Below, one piece after another: positions 1-7,609 of a stretch of DNA of 14,712 nucleotides. The translations under genes were made by a program, and so were the position numbers. The stretch spans positions 1 to 14,712 of the forward strand of contig CAJMOT010000047.1 of assembly GCA_905214995.1 (NCBI GenBank), in the 5' to 3' direction. A model generated the notes under the pieces. The model saw only the letters and a list, made by a program, of their open reading frames with translations, was not told where the DNA came from and searched no databases. Each line of letters starts with the position of its first letter. Position 1 is the stretch's first letter. This DNA is from an uncultured bacterium. Lineage in GTDB: Bacteria > Verrucomicrobiota > Verrucomicrobiia > Opitutales > Intestinicryptomonadaceae.

Positions 1-831
1 GCCAAAATCGCGCGCGTTTTCGTCGGCGCCGCCGACCCGAACCCCGCCCACGCGGGGCGCGCGAAGGAGGTTTTGGAGTCGCGCGGAATCGGGTGCCGCT
101 TCGGGATTCTCGAGCGCGAGTGCCGCAGCCTCAACTTCATATTCAACGAGTCGATAGTCTCGCGCCGCGCGGTCGTCGCGCTCAAATACGCCGCGTCCGC
201 GGACGGGAAAATCGCCTCAAAGCGCGGAGAGAGAACGCGCATCACGGGCGCGGAGGCCGCCGCGGACGTTATGAAATGGCGCGCGCTCTTCCAGTCGATA
301 GGCGTGGGATTCGGCACGCTCGCGTCCGACAACCCGCGCCTCACGTCGAGAATCGCGGGGAAAGCGGAAACCTGCGGAATCCGCCTGATATTCGACGCGA
401 AGCTGAACCTCGCGCAAATTCCGGATCTCTCGAAATACGCCGCGTTTTCGGACAAATTCGCCGACCGCACGAGAATCGTCTGCGCGCTCGAATCGGACGC
501 CGGCAGGGAAAGGCTTCTGGCGGAGCGCGGAGCGCGCGTTATGCGCATTCCCGCCGACTCGCGCTCGCCCGAATTTTGGGACCTGTTGAAAAAGGCCCTC
601 TGGGAGGAGCGCGTTTCTTCGCTGTATTTGGAGGGCGGCGCCCTGGCCCTGCGCTCCTGCGCGGCGGCGAGAGCCGCGGAATTTGCGTTTGAATACGAAA
701 ACCCGTCGCTCGTTCTCGGCCCTTCCGCCCTCCCCGTCTGGGACGGCCCAAGGCCTTTCAGCTTTGAAGATCCGCAAGTTTTCGGCCTCGGGGCCGATAA
801 GATGGTATTCGGCAAAATAAAATACGAATGA
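1..831 (+). CDS. ribD: Bifunctional riboflavin biosynthesis protein RibD, C-terminal part (5' end outside window)
   Basis: RibD makes the pyrimidine deaminase and reductase steps of riboflavin synthesis in the cytoplasm. The frame is open from base 1, so the start and the zinc-binding deaminase motif lie upstream of the window; 276 codons are visible. Residues 1-48 hold the end of the deaminase domain, with the typical VFVGAADPNP segment and the ESRGI...LNFIF join. From about residue 55 the reductase domain (dihydrofolate-reductase fold, NADPH-dependent) follows: LKYAASADGKIA, the ITGAEA..DV stretch, the GTLASDNPRLTSR motif, and LEGGA near residue 211. A TTG at 73 is not the start, because the family match continues upstream of it. 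The stop overlaps the ATG of the methyltransferase by four bases (ATGA), which suggests translational coupling. Family assignment is strong; the completeness of the missing half cannot be judged. Confidence 0.9.
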   Translation, partial: AKIARVFVGAADPNPAHAGRAKEVLESRGIGCRFGILERECRSLNFIFNESIVSRRAVVALKYAASADGKIASKRGERTRITGAEAAADVMKWRALFQSIGVGFGTLASDNPRLTSRIAGKAETCGIRLIFDAKLNLAQIPDLSKYAAFSDKFADRTRIVCALESDAGRERLLAERGARVMRIPADSRSPEFWDLLKKALWEERVSSLYLEGGALALRSCAAARAAEFAFEYENPSLVLGPSALPVWDGPRPFSFEDPQVFGLGADKMVFGKIKYE

Positions 832-1577
832 ACCCCGAAACCGTCAGAAACTATTTCGACAACCCGCGCGTGGTCGCCGACTACGCCGCGGCCGCCGAGG
901 GCGTCGGGCTCTGGAATTCCGAAAGAAAAGTCTTTGAAGAGTTCATTCCGCGCGGCGCAAGGATAATAGAGTTCGGCTGCGGCGCGGGCAGGATCGCTCT
1001 CGGCCTCTGGGAGCTCGGCTACCGCGACATCGCGGCGACGGATTTCGCGCCGAAGATGGCGGAGGCGGCGAAAAAAATATTCGCCCGCCGCGGGGCGAAT
1101 ATCCGGGCGTTCGCGCTCGACGCCTCCGACCCAAATCTTCCGGAGGAATCCTTCGGCGCGGCGGTATTCGGATTCAACGGGCTGATGCAGATACCGAAAT
1201 CCGAGCGCAGGCGGCGCGCTATCCGCGCGATTTTCGGGATTCTAAAGCCCGGAGGGGTGTTCGTGTTCACCACCCACGACCGCGGGGCGAAGCGCAACGC
1301 GGCGTATTGGCTCTCCGAAAAGAAGCAGTGGGAAACGGGCTCGCAGCAGCCGGTTCTCGACGAGTTCGGAGACATATTCTACGAGGGCGACCACGGTGGA
1401 ATCTACATACATTCGCCGTCGAGGGGCGAGGTCGAGCGCGCCCTTGCCGAAGCGGGGTTTGAAATCCTGCTGTCCAAGAACAGGCGCGAGATCTCCCCCG
1501 AGCCCCCCGCCGTCGAGGAATTTTCCGACGACTGCGTTTTCTGGTGCGCCCGCAAACCCGAATTTACCAAAAAATGA
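828..1577 (+). CDS. Class I SAM-dependent methyltransferase
   Basis: A 249-residue Rossmann-fold methyltransferase with unknown substrate. Motif I is EFGCGAGR (residues 48-55), the SAM-binding loop. TDF at 71-73 gives the acidic residue after strand 2, ALDASD (96-101) is the adenine-side motif, and LKPGG (139-143) is the usual post-motif before strand 5. This is the layout of Methyltransf_11/25 proteins such as UbiE/Tam-like enzymes. It starts inside the ribD stop (ATGA) and ends inside the next gene's start (ATGA), so it is probably made from one transcript with ribD and the M16 peptidase. No Shine-Dalgarno sequence precedes it; initiation is probably by coupling. The neighbours do not reveal a substrate, and I see no evidence for a small-molecule versus protein target. 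Confidence 0.85.
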   Translation: MNPETVRNYFDNPRVVADYAAAAEGVGLWNSERKVFEEFIPRGARIIEFGCGAGRIALGLWELGYRDIAATDFAPKMAEAAKKIFARRGANIRAFALDASDPNLPEESFGAAVFGFNGLMQIPKSERRRRAIRAIFGILKPGGVFVFTTHDRGAKRNAAYWLSEKKQWETGSQQPVLDEFGDIFYEGDHGGIYIHSPSRGEVERALAEAGFEILLSKNRREISPEPPAVEEFSDDCVFWCARKPEFTKK

Positions 1578-4384
1578 AAAAATTAGGCATATTGATAATG
1601 GCATTGGCTTCCGCAAACGCATTCGGCGCTCCGCGATTTGCCGCGGATCCCGCCTTAGAGGTGAAAACGCTCCCAAACTCGATGAAAATCGCGGTGATGA
1701 AAAATTCCGAGCCGCCGAACAGGGTTTCGATGAGGCTCCTGATAAGGAGGGGTTCCGCGCACGAGACGGAATCCGAAAGGGGGCTTGCGCACTTTCTCGA
1801 ACACATGGCGTTCAACGGCACAAAGAGCTTTCCAGCGGGGGACATGGTTGAATATTTCCAGAGGCTCGGAATGGCGTTCGGAGCGGACACCAACGCGCAC
1901 ACGGGCTTCTCCGAGACAGTCTACAAGCTCGACATGCCGGAGGTGTCGGACAAGCTGCTGCGCGACGGCATGGCGCTGTTGCGCGACTACTGCGACGGAA
2001 TGCTGCTCGAGCCCGAAGCCATCGGCAAGGAGCGCGGGGTTATCGTCGCCGAAATGAAGTCGCGCGACACGAACGAATACCGCAGGGCGGTAAAGGAAAT
2101 CCGCCACTATTTCAAGAGCTCGGTATTCGGCGACAGAATGCCGATAGGCTTGGAAAGCGTCGTGAAAAGCGCGAAAAGGGAGGACTTCGAGGGCTTTTAC
2201 AGGGCGTCTTACCGTCCTGAAAACGCGGTTCTCGTCGTGGTGGGAGACGTGGATCCCGCCGAAATTTTCGCGCTCGCGGAAAAGGCCTTCGCGTCGTTCG
2301 AGGGCGACAAAAACTCTCCCAACCGCGCCGACAGTTTCGGCGAGCTCGAAATCTCGGAGGAGGCAAAATCGCTCATCGACGGCGCGGAGCTCGACGCCGA
2401 CAGCGTGTACGACCCGATAGAAAACTCGTCAAAATCCTACGCATCGGTGTCGGTATCAAAGCCCCTTTCGGGCCCCGATTCGCTCGAGCGGCGCATAGAG
2501 GACGCCCGCTTGCAGACAGCCCTCTATGCCGTCAACGCCAGATACCTCAGGGTGGCAGACACTCCGGGCTCGGGCGTGACGAACGGCTCGGCGGGCTCGT
2601 TCGACTTCTCCCGCTTCTGCCGCACCCTGATATTCAGCGCGGAGTCACCCGTCACGGAGCGCGCGCGGGCGCTCGTCGAAAATTTCAGGCAGCTGCTCGG
2701 CGTCCCAAACATCTCCGATGCGGAGCTTGACGCCGCCAAGAAAAAACTCTTCCGCCAGCTCGAGAGCGCGATAAGCTCAAAGACGACGCGCAACAACCGC
2801 GACCTGGCGAACGAAATCGTCTCCGCGTTTTCGGACGGCGTCGTATTCACGTCGCCGGAGGACGACCTCGAAATCGCAAAGGCCGCCCTCGACGGATTCT
2901 CGGCCCATGACGCCGCGGAGCTTTTGAAGCGCGAATTTTCCGGCGCAAAAATAAAGGTGTTCCTCTCCGACTCCGCGCGCGAAATCCCGCAGGCGGAGCT
3001 TGAAAAGGAGGTCGCCGCGGCGTTCGCGGAGGCGAAGGGCAGCCTGCACGACCCCGCGAAATTCGCGCCCTCGAAGCTCGAATTTTCAAAGTTCGCAGAG
3101 CCCGGGAAAATCGCGAAATCCTCCGACGTTGCGGAGCTCGGCATAAAAATGATCGAGTTTGAAAACGGCGTGCGGCTCAACGTGAAGCGCACCGATTTCC
3201 GCAAGGACGAAATCCGCGTGAAAATCTCCTTCGGCAACGGGCTGCTCGACATTCCCGAAGACAAGCCCGAATACTTCGCCGCCATCTACGCGCTCACGGC
3301 CGGCGGCACAAGATTCCAGAGCGCGGCGGAAATCGCCGCCGCACAGTACGCCATGAAAATGTCCGTGACGGCCGCAATCCAGGGCAACAGCTTCGAGATC
3401 TCCGCCTCGAGCGATCGCAAGAGCTTTGCCGACGCGCTTTCGCTTGCGGCGACAATGGTCTGCGACCCGGGGTTCAGGGCGGACGGGGAGGACTCCCTCC
3501 AAAAATTCGGCGAGGCGTTCTACCGCGACTACGCCGCAAACCCGTCCGCAAAAATGACGTTCGGCGCGCTGCGATTTTTAAAGTCGCCCGCATCGAAAAT
3601 CCCGGGCTCGCACGAAAACTTCAAAAAGATAAAAATGCCGGAAATCGCCGCGTGGCTTTCCCCGATATTGAGGGAAGCGTACATGGAAATCTCCATAGTT
3701 GGCGACATTTCGGAGGGCGAGGCTGTCGCGGCGGTCGCGAAAACTTTCGGGACCCTGCCGCCGCACGAGAGGTCGAAGAAAAACCCGTTCGCCGAAATCG
3801 CGCGCGTTCCGGAGGGAGAGTCCGTGCCCCTCGAATACTTGACAAAGGACGAGCCGCGCTCCGTCGCCGCCAAGCTCTGGGTTTCGGGCGGAAGGCAGGA
3901 CATGCGCAAAATGCGCGCGGCGAACGTGCTGTCGGGAGTGTTCGACGACGTGCTGCGCAAGGACGTGCGCGAGGCCGAGGGAAAGGTTTACAGCCCGTTC
4001 GCCTACAACAGCCCAAGCACCTGGATAAAGGGCTACGGGCTGCTCATAGGCGCAACGTTCGTCGCGCCCGAATACAACGCGGAGATACTCGGGCTCATAG
4101 AAAAATGCGCGCAAAAGACCGCAAAATCCATAACCGAGGACGAATTCGAACGCGCGAAAACCCCGATTTTGAAAGAAGTCGAGGCCAACATGAGAAAGAA
4201 CTCCTACTGGCTCGATGCGGTGTTAAACCTCTGCCAGGCAAAGCCGCTCAACATCGAAATGGCGAAGACCGTCAAAAGCGGCTACGCGGAAGTCTCGCTT
4301 GAAGACGTGCGCGAGGCCGCGCGCGAAATTTTCGGCAAAAAGCCCTACGGCATATCGATAATGCCGAACGCCAAATCCGAGTAG
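1574..4384 (+). CDS. Exported M16 family zinc metallopeptidase, PqqL-like, two-unit type
   Basis: A 936-residue insulinase/pitrilysin-family peptidase. I start it at ATG 1574 because this gives a clean signal peptide (MKK, hydrophobic core, AxA-type cleavage near residue 16) and a 4-base overlap with the methyltransferase; a GTG at 1544 would put ten extra residues before it. The inverted zinc motif HFLEH is at residues 73-77 and the third ligand is probably Glu160 in VIVAEM, so the first unit is active. An M16 C-domain follows at about 200-230. A second pair of M16 units starts near 525 and lacks HxxEH, as expected for the non-catalytic half. The REAEGKVYSP segment near 797 is the conserved R...Y substrate-positioning pair. 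Length and architecture match periplasmic PqqL-type enzymes (about 930 residues), which degrade peptides. The gene ends the ribD cluster and is followed by a terminator. Confidence 0.88.
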   Translation: MKKLGILIMALASANAFGAPRFAADPALEVKTLPNSMKIAVMKNSEPPNRVSMRLLIRRGSAHETESERGLAHFLEHMAFNGTKSFPAGDMVEYFQRLGMAFGADTNAHTGFSETVYKLDMPEVSDKLLRDGMALLRDYCDGMLLEPEAIGKERGVIVAEMKSRDTNEYRRAVKEIRHYFKSSVFGDRMPIGLESVVKSAKREDFEGFYRASYRPENAVLVVVGDVDPAEIFALAEKAFASFEGDKNSPNRADSFGELEISEEAKSLIDGAELDADSVYDPIENSSKSYASVSVSKPLSGPDSLERRIEDARLQTALYAVNARYLRVADTPGSGVTNGSAGSFDFSRFCRTLIFSAESPVTERARALVENFRQLLGVPNISDAELDAAKKKLFRQLESAISSKTTRNNRDLANEIVSAFSDGVVFTSPEDDLEIAKAALDGFSAHDAAELLKREFSGAKIKVFLSDSAREIPQAELEKEVAAAFAEAKGSLHDPAKFAPSKLEFSKFAEPGKIAKSSDVAELGIKMIEFENGVRLNVKRTDFRKDEIRVKISFGNGLLDIPEDKPEYFAAIYALTAGGTRFQSAAEIAAAQYAMKMSVTAAIQGNSFEISASSDRKSFADALSLAATMVCDPGFRADGEDSLQKFGEAFYRDYAANPSAKMTFGALRFLKSPASKIPGSHENFKKIKMPEIAAWLSPILREAYMEISIVGDISEGEAVAAVAKTFGTLPPHERSKKNPFAEIARVPEGESVPLEYLTKDEPRSVAAKLWVSGGRQDMRKMRAANVLSGVFDDVLRKDVREAEGKVYSPFAYNSPSTWIKGYGLLIGATFVAPEYNAEILGLIEKCAQKTAKSITEDEFERAKTPILKEVEANMRKNSYWLDAVLNLCQAKPLNIEMAKTVKSGYAEVSLEDVREAAREIFGKKPYGISIMPNAKSE

Positions 4385-4398
4385 CGCGCCGGCTCTCC

Positions 4399-4438
4399 GC
4401 GGCGGCGCGCCCCGACCTCCGGCCGCCGCCGTCTTTTT
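4399..4438 (+). terminator. Intrinsic terminator after the ribD-methyltransferase-M16 cluster
   Basis: An 8-bp stem CGGCGGCG (4400-4407) with CGCCGCCG (4424-4431) is followed by TCTTTTT (4432-4438). The loop of 16 bases is itself GC-rich. A competing perfect hairpin overlaps it: GCGCGCCG (4384-4391) with CGGCGCGC (4403-4410). The two cannot form together, since bases 4403-4407 are shared. Seen directly; function inferred from shape and position. Confidence 0.65.
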
Positions 4439-4521
4439 GCCCGATCCCCGATTTCCCGCGCGGGCGGCAATAAATAGTGTTGAAAAAGCCGGGCGAATTT
4501 GAGAGCCTGACCCGCAGCACA

Positions 4522-5235
4522 ATGAACCCGAAATACAAACGCATCGTATTAAAGCTCAGCGGGGAGGCCCTGAAAAACGCCGCAACCGGCGAGCCCCTCG
4601 ACTCCGCGATACTCAAAAATCTCGCGCTTTCCATAAAGGAAATACGCTCGCTGGGCGTGCAGATATGCCTGGTCGTGGGCGGAGGCAACATTTTCCGCGG
4701 GCTGAGCGGCTCGCAGGGCGGAGTCGACAGGACGACCGGCGACTACATGGGAATGCTCGCGACCGTCATCAACGGGCTCGCGCTGATGAACGCCCTCGAA
4801 AAGGAGGGCGTCGCCGTAAGGGTTCAGACGGCGATTCCCATGGAAAAAATCGCCGAGCCGTTCATACTGCGCCGCGCCGTCCGCCACCTTGAAAAGGGCC
4901 GGGTCGTGATCCTCGTGGCGGGCACTGGCAACCCGTATTTTTCGACGGACACCACCGCCGCCCTCCGCGCGAGCGAACTCGGCGCCGACGCGATTCTGAA
5001 AGCCACGAAAGTGGACGGCATCTACGACAAAGACCCCGCGAAATTCCCCGACGCCGTGAAATTCGACCGGATCTCCTACCTCGACGCGCTCGAAAGGCGG
5101 CTGGCGGTGATGGACTCCACCGCGTTCTCGCTGTGCATGGACAACCGCATTCCGATAATAGTGTTCAACATGAACAAGCCCGGCAACATAAGGCTCGTGG
5201 TCGAGGGGCAGAAGATCGGAACCGTCGTAAAATAG
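4522..5235 (+). CDS. pyrH: Uridylate kinase (UMP kinase)
   Basis: PyrH phosphorylates UMP to UDP with ATP, in cytoplasmic pyrimidine nucleotide synthesis; it is a hexamer of the amino-acid-kinase fold. The 237-residue protein has KLSGEAL near residue 11, the VVGGGNIFRG loop, the TGDYMGMLATVINGLAL segment that shapes the UMP site, FSTDTTAALRA, ATKVDGIYDKDP near residue 170 and MDSTA near 197, all family signatures. I choose ATG 4522, which gives the usual short N terminus before the first strand. An in-frame GTG at 4477 would add 15 unlikely residues. No good Shine-Dalgarno sequence is seen. It is followed after 39 bases by frr, the classic pyrH-frr pair, but rpsB and tsf are not directly upstream here. 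Confidence 0.95.
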   Translation: MNPKYKRIVLKLSGEALKNAATGEPLDSAILKNLALSIKEIRSLGVQICLVVGGGNIFRGLSGSQGGVDRTTGDYMGMLATVINGLALMNALEKEGVAVRVQTAIPMEKIAEPFILRRAVRHLEKGRVVILVAGTGNPYFSTDTTAALRASELGADAILKATKVDGIYDKDPAKFPDAVKFDRISYLDALERRLAVMDSTAFSLCMDNRIPIIVFNMNKPGNIRLVVEGQKIGTVVK

Positions 5236-5274
5236 CCCGAATTTTCAAAAACAACAAAACGCAAAGGAAACAAA

Positions 5275-5835
5275 ATGGACCTCTCACAAGCTTTGAAGGG
5301 AACGAAAGACGCGATGGACAAGGCGGTCGCCTACGTCTCGCACGAATTCGAGACGGTGCACACCGGCAAGGCGTCGCCCTCCATGGTCGAAAACGTCATG
5401 GTCGAAGCCTACGGCACGACTTCGCGCCTGAAAGACATCGCGGCCATAACGACGCCGGATTCCTCCACCATCCGCGTTCAGCCGTGGGACAAAAACATCC
5501 TGAAAGACGTCGAAAAGGCGATTCTGGCGGCAAACATAGGCTTCACGCCCGCCGTAATGGGCGACGCGGTAAGGTGCCCGATCCCCGCGCTATCCGGCGA
5601 GCGCCGCGCGGAGCTCGCCAAAATCTGCCACGAAATGGCCGAGCAGGGGCGCGTGCGCGTGCGCAATGTCCGCAGGGAGTCCATCGACGCCTTCAAGAAG
5701 CTCCAGAAATCCGGCGGCGCGACGGAGGACGACGTTAAAAAATTTGAGAAGGAAGTCCAAAACCTGACCGACAAGAGCGTGGCGGAGATAAACTCGCAGC
5801 TTGCGCGCAAGGAGGAGGACCTCAAGAAAATCTGA
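5275..5835 (+). CDS. frr: Ribosome recycling factor
   Basis: RRF, with EF-G, splits the post-termination ribosome. At 186 residues it has the normal length (about 185). Key parts are the N-terminal helix ending HEFETVHTGKASP (family pattern ...R.GRASP, here with HTGKASP), the domain II segment AAITTPDSSTIRVQPWD, then IGFTPAVMGDAVRCPIPALSGERR and the C-terminal long helices with VRVRNVRRES. The start is supported by AAGGAA six bases before the ATG, one of the few clear Shine-Dalgarno sequences in this window. It lies 39 bases after pyrH and 41 before proB in the same direction. Confidence 0.95.
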   Translation: MDLSQALKGTKDAMDKAVAYVSHEFETVHTGKASPSMVENVMVEAYGTTSRLKDIAAITTPDSSTIRVQPWDKNILKDVEKAILAANIGFTPAVMGDAVRCPIPALSGERRAELAKICHEMAEQGRVRVRNVRRESIDAFKKLQKSGGATEDDVKKFEKEVQNLTDKSVAEINSQLARKEEDLKKI

Positions 5836-5876
5836 CGCCGCGCAAGGGGCGCGGGGCGCCCCGCGGAGGGCCCGAA

Positions 5877-6968
5877 ATGGCTGGAACTCGCGACAGGAGA
5901 ATCGTCATAAAGCTCGGAACGGGCGTTCTTACGCGCGGAATCGGCGAGCTCGACACCGCGCGCATGGGCGCGATATGCGCCCAGGTGGCGGACGCGCTCA
6001 AAGGCGGTTGGAAGCCCATACTCGTGAGCTCCGGCGCGGTCGGGCTCGGCATGGGAAGGCTCGGGCTGAAGTCGCGCCCCAAAAAGACGAGCTCCGTGCA
6101 GATGTGCGCAGCCGTCGGGCAGGGCATTTTGATACAGACTTGGAGCGAGCTATTCGCGCCTTTCGGAGTGTGCGTCGCCCAGATACTGCTCACGCGCGAC
6201 GACCTCGACGTGCGCGCGCGCCACAGGGCGATGCGCGATTTGCTCGACGAGCTCCTCGGCGCGGGAATCGTCCCGATAATAAACGAAAACGACTGCATAA
6301 GCGCGGCGGAGCTCAACATAAAGTTCGGCGACAACGACGTTTTGAGCTCTCTCGTGGCGACGCTCTCCAAATCTTCCAAGCTCCTGATTCTATCCACCGC
6401 CCCGGGGCTCGTGGACATCGGCGGAACCGGAAAGGTTATTCCGGAAGTCTCCAAAATAGACGCCGGCATACGCGCCAAAGCGGGCGGAACCTCGAGCGCG
6501 ACGGCGGTCGGCGGAATGGCGACCAAAATCAAGGCGGCGGAAATCGCGGCGAGCTCCGGCTGCGAGGTGTTCATCGCAAACGGCGCGCGCGACGGCGTCA
6601 TAGCCGACATACTCGCCGGCAAAAATCCCGGCACGCGCTTCGCGGCGTCCGGCTCCGGCGCCAACTCAAAAAAGAGATGGCTGGCGCACTTCGGCAGGAC
6701 GATAGGCAAAATTTTCGTGGACGCCGGCGCAGCCGACGCCATACGCAACAAGGGCAGTTCGCTGCTGCCGGCGGGCGTCCGCGGAGTTTCCGGAAAGTTC
6801 TCGAAGGGCTCCCTCGTCGAGATCCTCGAAGCCGACGGCGGCGACATAGTCGCGCGCGGGCTCGCCGAGGAAAATTCCGAAGACATAAAAAAATCGCTTT
6901 CGGCCGCGCGGAAAAAATGCGGCCACAAGGACGTAGTAGTTCACCGCGACAATCTCGCCGTGGTCTGA
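5877..6968 (+). CDS. proB: Glutamate 5-kinase with PUA domain
   Basis: ProB phosphorylates L-glutamate with ATP, the first step of proline synthesis, and is normally feedback-inhibited by proline. The 363-residue protein has the full-length layout: an amino-acid-kinase domain (about 1-255) and a C-terminal PUA domain (about 275-350). Motifs include IKLGTGVLT at the N terminus (Thr where many ProBs have Ser), SSGAVGLGMGRLGL, INENDCISAAE followed by KFGDNDVLSSLVA (glutamate site), and GGMATKIKAAEIA. The nucleotide-loop segment reads LSTAPGL, in line with LSxxPGL forms of the family. GGAGGG at 5865-5870, six bases before ATG, fixes the start. No proA is in the window. It probably belongs to the same transcript as frr and sufT. 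Confidence 0.95.
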   Translation: MAGTRDRRIVIKLGTGVLTRGIGELDTARMGAICAQVADALKGGWKPILVSSGAVGLGMGRLGLKSRPKKTSSVQMCAAVGQGILIQTWSELFAPFGVCVAQILLTRDDLDVRARHRAMRDLLDELLGAGIVPIINENDCISAAELNIKFGDNDVLSSLVATLSKSSKLLILSTAPGLVDIGGTGKVIPEVSKIDAGIRAKAGGTSSATAVGGMATKIKAAEIAASSGCEVFIANGARDGVIADILAGKNPGTRFAASGSGANSKKRWLAHFGRTIGKIFVDAGAADAIRNKGSSLLPAGVRGVSGKFSKGSLVEILEADGGDIVARGLAEENSEDIKKSLSAARKKCGHKDVVVHRDNLAVV

Positions 6969-6982
6969 CGCAACGAAAAAAA

Positions 6983-7555
6983 ATGCCCGACGAAAAGATA
7001 AAGCTTTCGCGCGACTGCCGCGCAATGATGATACCCTCGGGGCTGGGCGTGATACTCGCCGCCGGCAACGAGGTCGAGATAACCCACAGGCTCGGCGGAA
7101 ACTTCACCGTGGCGGGGCTATTCGGCATGGCGAGAATCGACGGCAGGGACGCCGACGCCCTCGGGCTTCCCCCCTCGGCCGGAACATGCGAAACCGCCGC
7201 CGCCCTCCCGCAGCCCCCCTCCGCCGGCAAGCCCTCCGAAACTGTTTCCGAAAAGGATTTGTGGGAGGCCGCGCGCACGGTCTTCGACCCCGAAATCCCC
7301 GTGAACATAGTGGACCTCGGGCTCGTCTACCGCATGGAGACGTTCGAAGGTCAAGGCGGCAAGAAGCGCGTCGAGGCCGACATAACGCTCACCGCCCCGG
7401 GATGCGCGATGGGCCCCGCGATTGCCGACGATCTGCGCATGAGGCTCGAATCCCTCGCGGGGGTTGAGTCGGCGAAGGTCGAAATAGTGTGGGATCCCCC
7501 GTGGCACCAGGACATGATGAGCGAGGAAGCCCGCATGATTTTGGGCTTGGCATAG
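6983..7555 (+). CDS. sufT: Fe-S cluster assembly protein SufT (long form, MIP18/DUF59 domain)
   Basis: SufT is a cytoplasmic Fe-S maturation factor that helps pass clusters to client proteins. The 190-residue protein matches the long SufT form: an N-terminal part (1-60) with LSRDCRAMMIPSG, ITHRLGGNFTV and ARIDGRDADALG, a Pro/Ala-rich linker (about 62-88), then the MIP18 domain with VFDPEIPVNIVDLGLVY (100-116), TAPGCAMGP with the conserved Cys141, DPPW (171-174) and DMMSEEAR (177-184). The start at ATG 6983 fits the family N terminus; the frame stays open far upstream on the opposite side of proB, but this is a shadow. It follows proB by 14 bases with no Shine-Dalgarno. No sufBCDS genes are nearby, so it is a detached member of the pathway. 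Confidence 0.93.
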   Translation: MPDEKIKLSRDCRAMMIPSGLGVILAAGNEVEITHRLGGNFTVAGLFGMARIDGRDADALGLPPSAGTCETAAALPQPPSAGKPSETVSEKDLWEAARTVFDPEIPVNIVDLGLVYRMETFEGQGGKKRVEADITLTAPGCAMGPAIADDLRMRLESLAGVESAKVEIVWDPPWHQDMMSEEARMILGLA

Positions 7556-7609
7556 CGCGGCGCGCCTTTACAATCCCCCGAAACAAAAACTTCAACACAC
7601 CGAACCGCC

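Noticed and set aside
5822..6928. Long minus-strand open frame opposite proB
   Set aside because: Antisense shadow of proB, rich in Ser, Pro and Ala, without recognisable domains.
7556..7609. GCGCGGCGCGCC palindrome after sufT as a terminator
   Set aside because: Too short a hairpin and followed by only a short T run; the binding-protein gene follows at once in the same direction.
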